In this document: positions 1-5,103 of the stretch, piece after piece
How the letters are laid out: every line of letters begins with the position of its first letter
Position numbering within the stretch: position 1 is the first letter of the stretch
Assembly (NCBI GenBank): GCA_964651445.1
Contig: CAZYYW010000130.1
Location: forward strand, 1-5,103
Reading direction: 5' to 3'
From: GCA-2746365 sp964651445
GTDB taxonomy: Bacteria > Pseudomonadota > Gammaproteobacteria > SZUA-229
Length of the DNA stretch: 5,103 nucleotides
The notes under the pieces: model-generated
The model's database searches: none
What the model saw: only the letters and a program-made list of their open reading frames with translations
Told to the model about the DNA's origin: nothing
Translations under genes and position numbers: made by a program

Positions 1-51
1 ATGATTCCGCCGTTGAAGATTGAACTTCGGTATTTTCCTTCTATGCTTTAG
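1..51 (+). other. Possible 3' end of an upstream gene, frame unresolved
   Basis: Two plus-strand frames are open at the left edge. One ends with TGA at 21-23 and would finish a protein in DSAVED. The other ends with TAG at 49-51 and would finish in RYFPSML. Either could be the tail of a gene upstream of the CheR-like gene and probably in the same operon, because no promoter is evident before position 86. The sequence does not decide between them, and both may be chance. No function can be assigned. Confidence 0.25.
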
Positions 52-72
52 TGTGAATGTTCCTATTGTGTT

Positions 73-78
73 AGAAGG
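73..78 (+). promoter_or_regulatory. Ribosome binding site of the CheR-like gene
   Basis: AGAAGG lies seven bases before the ATG at 86. It decides the start: the in-frame TTG at 20 has no comparable site, and the extra residues it would add are hydrophobic and unlike a CheR N-terminus. Confidence 0.6.
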
Positions 79-85
79 CCTGAAT

Positions 86-922
86 ATGTCGTCTGTTGTA
101 TCCCATGAAATTGATGATTACGAATCTTTGTTAGTCGCTTTGCAAAATGTGCTGGGTGTTGTTGTACCCGAAGCGCAGCGCAGTTGTCTGGTCGAACGAA
201 TCGAACCGTTGTTAGTCGATTATCAGCTAGATTCGCTGGCGACGCTGGCGCAGCGATTGCAAAGTGAGAGCGCAAAAAATAAAGCGGCAGATGACGTGCG
301 CACAGCGGTGCTACAGGCAATATCGCAACGCCATTCTGGTTGGGTTTTTAGCTCCTCTGTGCTGCATATTCTAAATAAATATATATTCGCTCAATTACCA
401 GAAGCGGCAAGAATATGGATTGTCGGTTGTGGACAAGGACAACTGGCATATTCGGTGGCAATGGAAATAGCCGAATACGAAAACAAAAACAACGTTTCCA
501 AAAACTTTTCAATTGTGGCAACAGACAGCACGCAGCAAGATATACAATATGCGGAGCGCTCAATATACAGTGCGGGTCAATTATCCGATCTGCGTGAGGC
601 GTATAAACAACGCTACACTACCGTTGATGCTGATGGCGGAGGCTGGAAAGTGAAAGACAAGATTCGCCAGAGCGTGCATTTTAGTCAATGCGACTTAACA
701 CAGGATTTTCAATCAATGGCTGCGGTGGATTTAATTATCTGTCCTGAAACGCTGGTCTATTACTCAAATGGTGTGAAAGCCGGCATTTTGAAACAGTTTG
801 CCACATTGCTAAACGCGGGTGGAATTTTGTTGCTTGGAAGCAATCAGTCGATAGGCTCGAATACGGATGACTTCGAGCGCGTTGAACATTCTGCAGGTGT
901 GTTCTATCGCCAGAAAAGTTAA
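86..922 (+). CDS. CheR-family protein methyltransferase, divergent motifs
   Basis: The 278-residue protein has the layout and length of CheR, the cytoplasmic enzyme that methylates glutamates of chemoreceptors using S-adenosylmethionine. Residues 10-80 resemble the helical CheR N-domain, and about 105-275 form a Rossmann-type methyltransferase domain. Visible landmarks are RIWIVGCGQG (109-118, the SAM-binding loop, normally AGCSTGEEPYS), VATDS with the acidic D147, and SIYSAGQLSDL (159-169). Further on, VHFSQCDL lies at 197-204 and DLIICPETLVYY at 215-226, where CheR usually has CRNVLIYF. The usual (T/S)xFFRD stretch before the SAM loop is not recognisable; SQRHSGWVF (80-88) stands in its place. 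The ATG at 86 is chosen because AGAAGG (73-78) lies seven bases upstream. A TTG at 20 would add 22 residues without a better ribosome site. The fold assignment is secure. Activity and receptor substrate are not, and a PilK-like role or a pseudoenzyme is possible. Confidence 0.8.
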   Translation: MSSVVSHEIDDYESLLVALQNVLGVVVPEAQRSCLVERIEPLLVDYQLDSLATLAQRLQSESAKNKAADDVRTAVLQAISQRHSGWVFSSSVLHILNKYIFAQLPEAARIWIVGCGQGQLAYSVAMEIAEYENKNNVSKNFSIVATDSTQQDIQYAERSIYSAGQLSDLREAYKQRYTTVDADGGGWKVKDKIRQSVHFSQCDLTQDFQSMAAVDLIICPETLVYYSNGVKAGILKQFATLLNAGGILLLGSNQSIGSNTDDFERVEHSAGVFYRQKS

Positions 923-961
923 TTCGCCAATATTGTATGTCCGGTTTTGGGCAGGAAGAGA

Positions 962-1081
962 CGTTGGTCGTTATTCGTTGTTCGTTTTTCGTTAATAGCG
1001 TAAAGGCTTAAAACCATGCGCTTTATCGATGACTACTAGGTTTGTTTTTCACGAAAAACAAACAACGAACTACGAAGGACG
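962..1081. repeat. Imperfect 30-bp inverted repeat between convergent genes
   Basis: Arms 962-991 and 1052-1081 match as reverse complements at 24 of 30 positions. The inner 18 bases (974-991 against 1052-1069) match at 17, the core being TTCGTTGTTCGTTTTTCG. The arms are separated by 60 bp that include a further copy of the GTTTGTTTTTC core at 1040-1050. The block fills most of the gap between the CheR-like gene and mltF, which point at each other. It could be a dispersed intergenic repeat or a small decayed mobile element. It contains no open frame of note. Confidence 0.6.
1040..1063. terminator. Perfect 11-bp palindrome, possible weak bidirectional terminator
   Basis: GTTTGTTTTTC (1040-1050) and GAAAAACAAAC (1053-1063) are perfect reverse complements with two bases between. 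The stem is AT-rich, so as a terminator it would be weak, and no separate T-run follows it. Its position between convergent genes makes a transcription-stopping role plausible for either strand. The right arm can pair instead with 974-991, so the two folds compete. Confidence 0.35.
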
Positions 1082-1098
1082 TTGTTTCCCAGACGTCC
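1077..1098. terminator. Small GC-rich stem downstream of mltF
   Basis: GGACGT (1077-1082) and ACGTCC (1093-1098) form a six-base-pair stem with a ten-base loop, about 27 bases past the mltF stop codon on the minus strand. There is no U-run after it in that direction, so termination is only a guess. It overlaps the right arm of the larger inverted repeat. Confidence 0.25.
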
Positions 1099-1124
1099 GT
1101 TAAGTGTCATTAAGGTGCATTATC

Positions 1125-2528
1125 TTACAAGCTATTCGGTATCATCAAAAATTCTTCAGGAATGGGTGTGGTTTCGAGGCCGCTGTCATCAACCCACTTT
1201 AAAATATCGTAATAACGGCGGATATTCTCCACATAATGTACCGGCTCCCAGCCGCGAGCATAACCAAAGGGGGTTTGTTTATACCACTTGCTTTGCGCTA
1301 ATAAGGGGAGAGCCTGTTTCACATCAATCCATCGATCAGGGTCTTTGCCTAATTTACGGGTAATATCTCTCGCATCTCTTAGGTGAAAAAATCCGACATT
1401 ATAGGCAGCCATCGCCATCCAGGTTCGATCGGGTTCGGCGATATCATCACCCATACGGGTATGCATTTGTTTGAAATATTTGGCGCCGCCTCGAATACTG
1501 CTTTCTGGATCAAGACGATTTTTTATGCCAAGGTCACCGGCTGTTCTTGAAGTCAGCATCATTATGCCGCGCACCCCGGTGGGTGAGACTGCATCAGGGT
1601 CCCAGTGTGATTCCTGGTATCCCATGGCAGCCACAAGCCGCCAGTCCAGTCCATGTTTTTCAGCGTAGTGTTTGAAATAATCTAAATAAGTTGGCAGCCG
1701 GGTTTCAATATGGCGCATAAATATTTTAGTGCCAACGTAGTCAAAGTCTTCAACATGACTATAATGGCGTTCGATTAATCGCGTTAGATCGCCGTTTTCC
1801 TTGATTTTTTTGAAGAATTTCTGCACTTCACGAAGCAGGCTTTTATCCTCTGTTTTGGGCAGTGCCCAGGCCAATAGTTGGGGTTCGCTGATATCAAACG
1901 CGACACGTAAGTTGATCATGAAACGCTGGCTCAAAGCCAACTCATTAGAGTCTGCAATGGTGTGTTCAATGATGTTATCAGATACCATCTGTAGCAATTC
2001 CCCGCTTTCCAGAGAGTCGTTGGATTTCCACTCCAGGTCGGTGATTACTTCCCGCAAATATTCTAGGCGTTCTTCATGACTGGAATTGGCGACTACTTCC
2101 AGTGTGCCACGTAGATTTTTTAAGGTTCTTGGTCGTCTATTTGCGATGTTGTAAACCAGTTGTTCACTTATTTCCTGATAGGGCGGCCCAAAATTAAATA
2201 TTTTTTCACGGTCTTTGGTAATGGTTAGCCCGGCGGCGGCTAAATGCACTCGATTGTCGGCAACTTTCTCTAGCAAGTCATCAAAAGACTCCGGGATTAC
2301 CAGCGTGAGTTCAACCCCTAGTTCGTCGGCAAACATCTTTGCCAATTCGTATTCGAAGCCGGCAGGACCATCGGCAGCCTCATAATATGTGGTTGGACTA
2401 TTACGGGTGACAACGATTAGATGACCGTTGCTTTGGATTTGTTCCAGCAGCGATTCACTATCCAGTTTCGGCAGATAGTTAAAAGTAAAGATGATCGATA
2501 CTACAACAACCGCAAGGGACAGGAACAA
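1125..2528 (-). CDS. mltF: Membrane-bound lytic murein transglycosylase F (MltF)
   Basis: MltF cleaves the glycan strands of peptidoglycan between N-acetylmuramic acid and N-acetylglucosamine, forming 1,6-anhydromuropeptides, and works in the periplasm at the membrane. The order of domains is diagnostic: a hydrophobic N-terminal segment (2-16), a solute-binding-protein type 3 domain (about 34-260, with GFEYELAKMFADELGV at 57-72), then a C-terminal SLT lysozyme-like domain (about 280-445). The catalytic glutamate is E306 in GYQESHWDP. SPTGVRGIMMLT (315-326), MAAYNVG (373-379) and GYARG (422-426) are also present, close to the E. coli protein as remembered. At 467 residues it lacks much of the low-complexity C-terminal tail of E. 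coli MltF (about 518). The TTG start at 2528 is the only conventional codon available, has no ribosome site, and probably truncates the signal peptide, because the frame stays open to 2612. bioA lies upstream on the same strand, with 94 bases between. Confidence 0.95.
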   Translation of the reverse strand: MFLSLAVVVVSIIFTFNYLPKLDSESLLEQIQSNGHLIVVTRNSPTTYYEAADGPAGFEYELAKMFADELGVELTLVIPESFDDLLEKVADNRVHLAAAGLTITKDREKIFNFGPPYQEISEQLVYNIANRRPRTLKNLRGTLEVVANSSHEERLEYLREVITDLEWKSNDSLESGELLQMVSDNIIEHTIADSNELALSQRFMINLRVAFDISEPQLLAWALPKTEDKSLLREVQKFFKKIKENGDLTRLIERHYSHVEDFDYVGTKIFMRHIETRLPTYLDYFKHYAEKHGLDWRLVAAMGYQESHWDPDAVSPTGVRGIMMLTSRTAGDLGIKNRLDPESSIRGGAKYFKQMHTRMGDDIAEPDRTWMAMAAYNVGFFHLRDARDITRKLGKDPDRWIDVKQALPLLAQSKWYKQTPFGYARGWEPVHYVENIRRYYDILKWVDDSGLETTPIPEEFLMIPNSL

Positions 2529-2611
2529 AGGGCGGCAGAGAGATTTTTTAACTTCGATGATGATTATCCGATTTGTTAGCGGGCTGATAGTAGCAAGACT
2601 GTGGCAGCAAG

Positions 2612-2617
2612 ATTATA
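2612..2617 (-). promoter_or_regulatory. Candidate -10 box for mltF
   Basis: TATAAT on the minus strand lies in the bioA-mltF gap, where it could place a transcript start near 2605 and a leader before mltF. No good -35 hexamer is seen 16-18 bases upstream, a stretch that falls inside the end of bioA, so this promoter would be weak or activator-dependent. Read-through from bioA remains possible. Confidence 0.35.
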
Positions 2618-2622
2618 TGAAA

Positions 2623-3921
2623 TTAACGGTGTTTGCCATCGTTAACGACCTCGAAAATCACATTGCATAACTGCATTAAATCGTCTTTTTCAATAATATA
2701 AGGCGGCATCAGATAAATGAGTTTTCCGAAAGGGCGAATCCATACTGAGGCATCGACAAAAGCCTGCTGTATCTTTACCATATTGACCGCTTGCTTGAGC
2801 TCTACTACACCGATAGCGCCTAACACGCGCACCTCAGCCACATCATCCAGTTCTTTACACGGCGCGAGTCCAGCGTTTAATTGTTGTTCAATACGCTGTA
2901 TTTTTGTTTGCCAGTTGGACGCCTGCAATAAACGAATGCTTTCCAGCGCCACAGAGCAAGCCAGCGGATTACCCATAAACGTTGGGCCATGCATAAAGGT
3001 ATAAGGTGGGTTGTTACTAATCGTGTTACTGATTTCTCTAGTGAATAAGGTTGCTGCCAGCGTCATATAACCACCGGTTAATGATTTCCCAAGGCACATA
3101 ATGTCAGGTGAAATACCCGCATGCTCACAGGCAAATAATTTGCCGCTGCGACCAAAGCCGGTGGCTATTTCATCGGCGATAAGCAAAACATCATATTGCT
3201 GGCACAGGGATTTTGCCTGTTTTAAATAGTCGGCAGAATAAAATTTCATACCACCAGCACCCTGCACGATGGGTTCCAGAATCAGTGCTGCGATAGAGCC
3301 ATGATGTTGCTTTAGAACAGATTTTAAGTCTGCAAGGTGAGTTTCTTTGCAGACTTCTCCAAAGCGGCATGCGGGTGAGGGAACAAAATAGTTTTTAGCC
3401 AGTATTTCAGAGAAAAGTGTGTGCATGCCAGTGAGAGGGTCGCAGACCGACATCGCACCAAAAGTATCGCCATGATAACCGCCGCGTAAACTGACAAATT
3501 TTTGTTTGTTTGGCTGTTGCTTGGCTTGCCAGAACTGTACCGCCATTTTCATGGCAATTTCGACGGCTACCGAACCGGAGTCAGCAAGAAAAACAGTTTC
3601 TAAATCTGGCGGAGTAATTTCAACCAACTTTTTACACAATTTAACGGCAGGCTGATGTGTCAGACCGCCAAACATGACATGTGCCATATTGTCGAGTTGG
3701 TCAGTAATAGCATGATTTAATTCTGCCACGTTATAACCATGAATTGCACACCACCAAGAAGACATGCCATCGATGAGCTGTCGGCCGTCTTCAAGGGTTA
3801 TATATACACCCTTAGCTGATTTGACTGCAAAGACTGGGATGTCTGATCCGGTCGAGCTATAGGGGTGCCAAACGTGCTCTTTATCGCTGCCTAAAATAGA
3901 AAAAAGGTTGGATTTATTCAT
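2623..3921 (-). CDS. bioA: Adenosylmethionine-8-amino-7-oxononanoate aminotransferase (BioA)
   Basis: BioA is the cytoplasmic PLP enzyme that converts 7-keto-8-aminopelargonate (KAPA) to 7,8-diaminopelargonate (DAPA) in biotin synthesis, unusually taking the amino group from S-adenosylmethionine. The 432-residue protein covers the usual family length (E. coli about 429). Active-site landmarks are all present: WHPYSS with Y21, GMSSWWCAIHGYN (52-64), GGYHGDTFGAMSV with Y149 and D152, and the PLP-binding D250 in LIADE. R258 lies in GFGRSGK, the Schiff-base lysine K279 in CLGKSLTGG, HGPTFMGNPLAC spans 311-322, and R396 lies in WIRPFGK. The ATG at 3921 is preferred because it gives the normal N-terminus. 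A TTG at 3975 would add 18 residues. Neither has a convincing Shine-Dalgarno sequence. No other biotin gene is in the window, so bioA stands apart from bioBFCD here. Residues look intact and the enzyme should be functional. Confidence 0.97.
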   Translation of the reverse strand: MNKSNLFSILGSDKEHVWHPYSSTGSDIPVFAVKSAKGVYITLEDGRQLIDGMSSWWCAIHGYNVAELNHAITDQLDNMAHVMFGGLTHQPAVKLCKKLVEITPPDLETVFLADSGSVAVEIAMKMAVQFWQAKQQPNKQKFVSLRGGYHGDTFGAMSVCDPLTGMHTLFSEILAKNYFVPSPACRFGEVCKETHLADLKSVLKQHHGSIAALILEPIVQGAGGMKFYSADYLKQAKSLCQQYDVLLIADEIATGFGRSGKLFACEHAGISPDIMCLGKSLTGGYMTLAATLFTREISNTISNNPPYTFMHGPTFMGNPLACSVALESIRLLQASNWQTKIQRIEQQLNAGLAPCKELDDVAEVRVLGAIGVVELKQAVNMVKIQQAFVDASVWIRPFGKLIYLMPPYIIEKDDLMQLCNVIFEVVNDGKHR

Positions 3922-3946
3922 CTGGGTATTATTGTACAGCTTTTCA

Positions 3947-3975
3947 ATTGTAAGATGCCGTAGAGGGGAGAACAA
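3947..3975 (-). promoter_or_regulatory. Candidate bioA promoter
   Basis: Read on the minus strand, TTGTTC (3975-3970) and TACAAT (3952-3947) are separated by 17 bases, and a start near 3940 would give a leader of about 20 bases before the ATG at 3921. The -10 is five of six to consensus and the -35 only three of six. No convincing BirA operator was found in this region. Confidence 0.35.
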
Positions 3976-4190
3976 TGCACTGGCGCAGTATAGGGACTAA
4001 GTGAAGGTATTATTCCACCAGAACACAATGGGGGTGAAAATAGAAAAGGTTTGGCTGCCGTACTTTACTTATAACTTATTGATGTTAATGTGTAAAATAA
4101 TTATTGGTTGGTTTCTATATACGAATATATATACGTTTATTTTATAAATAATGCCAATTTTTTAGAAGCCTTTAAGAGATTGCTGTCTGT
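3976..4190. other. Gene-free AT-rich spacer upstream of bioA
   Basis: No open frame worth calling exists on either strand. The stretch is AT-rich, most strongly at 4080-4165, and holds a 12-base-period direct repeat of TATATACG (4116-4123 and 4128-4135). It presumably carries whatever upstream control bioA has, but no recognisable operator, RNA gene or riboswitch was found. Confidence 0.4.
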
Positions 4191-4194
4191 TTAA

Positions 4195-4354
4195 GGAACC
4201 TTTGAATAAGTCGTGAATCGGCATCTTGCAGGTTAGCTTGTCCTGTTTCCGCGTTGTGAAACTTCGCAATAGCCAGCCATTACGTGCGTTCCACGCCTTG
4301 AATCAGAACAAGCTAACCTGCAATCTGCTCGACCCAGACTTGTTCAGAGGCTCC
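4195..4354. mobile_element. MITE-like element, 160 bp, flanked by TTAA
   Basis: The ends GGAACCTTTGAATAAGTC (4195-4212) and GACTTGTTCAGAGGCTCC (4337-4354) match as inverted repeats at 15 of 18 positions. TTAA stands immediately outside both ends (4191-4194 and 4355-4358). This is the form of a non-autonomous element with a four-base target duplication. TTAA is itself palindromic, so it could instead be the outermost part of the inverted repeat. Just inside lies a second, perfect 16-bp inverted repeat (4226-4241 with 4308-4323). There is no transposase, so movement would depend on a full-length element with the same ends elsewhere in the genome. Which insertion-sequence family supplied the ends is not known to me. 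The right end sits 13 bases beyond the antitoxin stop codon. Confidence 0.7.
4226..4323. repeat. Inner 16-bp perfect inverted repeat of the MITE
   Basis: TTGCAGGTTAGCTTGT (4226-4241) is the exact reverse complement of 4308-4323. Pairing continues to 4245/4304 with a single mismatch, giving 19 of 20. The outer ends and this inner pair are separated on each side by 13 poorly matching bases, so a transcript of the element would fold into a long stem with one internal loop. Read from the toxin-antitoxin side, this stem may stop transcription, though no U-run was seen. Confidence 0.65.
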
Positions 4355-4371
4355 TTAATGGCTCCAAGAAT

Positions 4372-4653
4372 TTAAGCCGCTTTAATCTTTAGCTCGACTT
4401 TTTGCTCAGTGAGCGCGAGTAAGTTAATCAGGAAGTCTACGGTAAACTTATCAATCTTGCCGTTAACCAGATCACTGACTCTGGACTGTTTGATACCCAG
4501 TATTTCGGCTGCATCTTTTTGCTTGAAACGGTTATGATTAACCCATTGTTCGATAGCCATCATAAGCTCAGCGCGAATCTTAAAGTTTGCAGCATCTTCA
4601 ATGCCTAAATCGGTGAAGACGTTGCCAGATGATTTAGTTATATTTGCAGTCAT
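4372..4653 (-). CDS. XRE-family antitoxin, HigA-like
   Basis: This 93-residue protein is a DNA-binding antitoxin that should bind and neutralise the toxin encoded just upstream and repress their shared promoter. The N-terminus SSGNVFTDLGIEDAANFKIRAELM (8-31) is typical of the antitoxins paired with Gp49-type toxins. A helix-turn-helix occupies about 43-65 (FKQKDAAEILGIKQSRVSDL, then VNGK). The rest, to 93, is a short helical and hydrophobic tail. Translation starts at ATG 4653, with AAGG (4662-4665 on the minus strand) eight bases before it. That site overlaps the toxin's last codons and the gap is five bases, so the two genes are probably translationally coupled. Length and sequence look complete. 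Confidence 0.88.
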   Translation of the reverse strand: MTANITKSSGNVFTDLGIEDAANFKIRAELMMAIEQWVNHNRFKQKDAAEILGIKQSRVSDLVNGKIDKFTVDFLINLLALTEQKVELKIKAA

Positions 4654-4658
4654 AATCT

Positions 4659-4976
4659 TTACCTTATTAGCTTGAATCTATCTTTAGCAGTATCAATATC
4701 CTGTTTACTTGTTTTTTGTGTTTTCTTAATAAAAGAATGTAAAACATAAACCTTGCTATTTTTAGATGTCACATAAATAACTCTGTATTGACCTTTGTAC
4801 TTAATCCTTATCTCACGAACACCTAAACCTATACTAGACATAGGTATCCAGTCAATGGGTGCTAGGTCTGATTGAACACGGCTTAATTGATAACCTGCAT
4901 TTTTACGAACTTCTAAAGGCATCGATTTTAAGACCTTTAGTGAATTGCCTAACCAAAAAAGCTCTTTTGTGACCAT
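4659..4976 (-). CDS. RelE/ParE-superfamily toxin, Gp49/HigB-like
   Basis: The 105-residue protein matches the phage-derived Gp49-like branch (PF05973) of the RelE/ParE/HigB superfamily, whose studied members with RNase activity cut mRNA on the ribosome. Family landmarks are FWLGNSLKVLKSMPLEVRKNAGYQL (7-31), the WIPMSSIGLGVREIRIKY block (43-60) with R54 and R57, YRVIYV (64-69), and YVLHSFIKKTQKTS (77-90) with K84 and K85. A terminal helix spans 92-104. It is the first gene of the operon, toxin before antitoxin, as in HigBA loci and opposite to most type II systems. The ATG at 4976 follows the promoter closely and has no clear Shine-Dalgarno site, so poor initiation may keep toxin output low. 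No key residue appears lost, so it is likely active. Target specificity cannot be read from the sequence. Confidence 0.88.
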   Translation of the reverse strand: MVTKELFWLGNSLKVLKSMPLEVRKNAGYQLSRVQSDLAPIDWIPMSSIGLGVREIRIKYKGQYRVIYVTSKNSKVYVLHSFIKKTQKTSKQDIDTAKDRFKLIR

Positions 4977-4992
4977 ACATTGAATATATCAA

Positions 4993-5008
4993 ATAAATTA
5001 TAATTTAT
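4993..5008. promoter_or_regulatory. Palindromic operator candidate for the antitoxin
   Basis: ATAAATTATAATTTAT is a perfect 16-bp palindrome that covers the whole -10 box. Binding of the antitoxin or the toxin-antitoxin complex here would block RNA polymerase, the usual autoregulation of such operons. A second, imperfect palindrome (TGAATATATCA, 4981-4991, 9 of 11) lies beside it. The local DNA is very AT-rich, so chance palindromes are more likely than usual. Confidence 0.5.
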
Positions 5009-5025
5009 CAAGTATTTTATATTAA
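4997..5025 (-). promoter_or_regulatory. Promoter of the toxin-antitoxin operon
   Basis: On the minus strand, TTAATA (5025-5020), a 17-base spacer and a perfect TATAAT (5002-4997) form a sigma-70-type promoter. The start would fall near 4990, leaving a leader of only about 13 bases before the toxin ATG, in keeping with the missing ribosome site. Confidence 0.6.
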
Positions 5026-5044
5026 TCGTCAGCCCAAAGTAGTA

Positions 5045-5103
5045 ATGTCTGTAATTCCCTCGAAAAATCCCATCACTGGTCTGATACGTTATAAACGTGT
5101 TGA
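5045..5103 (+). CDS. Possible start of an unidentified gene, cut by the window end
   Basis: An ATG at 5045 opens a plus-strand frame (MSVIPSKNPITGLIRYKRV) that is still open at the last base. It would be divergent from the toxin-antitoxin operon. There is no good ribosome site before it, and the same stretch carries a hairpin, so it may be repeat DNA instead of a gene. On the other strand a 14-residue frame (MGFFEGITDITTLG, 5073-5029) is equally unproven. No homology is recognised for either. Confidence 0.2.
   Translation, partial: MSVIPSKNPITGLIRYKRV
5082..5102. repeat. Hairpin at the window edge, probably incomplete
   Basis: ACGTT (5086-5090) and AACGT (5094-5098) pair around a three-base loop. 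The stem can be extended outward to 5082/5102 by one A-T and three G-T pairs. The window stops at 5103, so the outer part of the structure cannot be followed. It may be the edge of another repeat element. Confidence 0.4.

Noticed and set aside
20..85. TTG at 20 as the start of the CheR-like gene, giving a hydrophobic signal-like N-terminus
   Set aside because: The ATG at 86 has a good ribosome site at seven bases, and CheR proteins are cytoplasmic without signal peptides.
2623..2645. TTAACG/CGTTAA stem at the bioA stop codon as a terminator
   Set aside because: It is only six pairs, AT-rich, overlaps the coding end and is not followed by a U-run.
1082..3004. Several short open frames opposite mltF and bioA, such as 1082-1363, 1471-1668, 1801-2079 and 2717-3004 on the plus strand
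   Set aside because: They lie antisense to well-conserved genes, lack ribosome sites and give compositions typical of shadow frames.
3922..3975. TTG at 3975 as the bioA start, adding 18 residues
   Set aside because: Known BioA proteins begin close to the ATG at 3921, and the candidate promoter -35 hexamer overlaps the TTG.
4090..4118. BirA-like operator formed by GTGTAAAAT and GGTTTCTAT
   Set aside because: Each half matches the consensus at only six of nine positions and the spacer is 11 bases, shorter than the normal 14-15.
5082..5103. Integron attC site suggested by GTTATAA near a toxin-antitoxin pair
   Set aside because: The GTTRRRY and RYYYAAC core pairs are not present, and no integrase or cassette array is visible.

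Overview
The window looks like ordinary chromosomal DNA of a gammaproteobacterium with an accessory stretch at its right end. The best evidence is the close resemblance of two proteins to Escherichia coli homologues recalled from family knowledge: the biotin enzyme BioA and the two-domain lytic transglycosylase MltF. The exact genus cannot be read from the sequence.

Left part (1-1124): a plus-strand gene encodes a CheR-type methyltransferase whose signature motifs are eroded. It ends facing mltF. The roughly 200 bp between these convergent genes is packed with inverted repeats: a 30-bp imperfect pair, an 11-bp perfect palindrome nested in it, and a 6-bp stem, so several alternative folds are possible.

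Middle part (1125-3975): on the minus strand bioA (DAPA aminotransferase, biotin synthesis) is followed after a short gap by mltF (periplasmic murein hydrolase). There is no obvious functional link between them. A good -10 box in the gap suggests mltF can have its own promoter. mltF has no ATG start: its reading frame continues upstream of the only conventional start (TTG) into what looks like the charged end of a signal peptide.

Right part (3976-5103): a gene-free AT-rich stretch precedes a 160-bp non-autonomous, MITE-like element with 18-bp terminal inverted repeats flanked by TTAA. It abuts the end of a minus-strand toxin-antitoxin operon (toxin first, Gp49/HigB-like, then a HigA-like XRE antitoxin). 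That operon has a clear sigma-70-type promoter, with a 16-bp perfect palindrome over the -10 box as the likely autoregulatory operator. The last 60 bp hold an incomplete hairpin and possibly the start of another plus-strand gene.

No wholly new multi-gene system is visible. The points most worth a second look are the degenerate CheR, the start of mltF, the folded intergenic repeats and the MITE beside the toxin-antitoxin operon.
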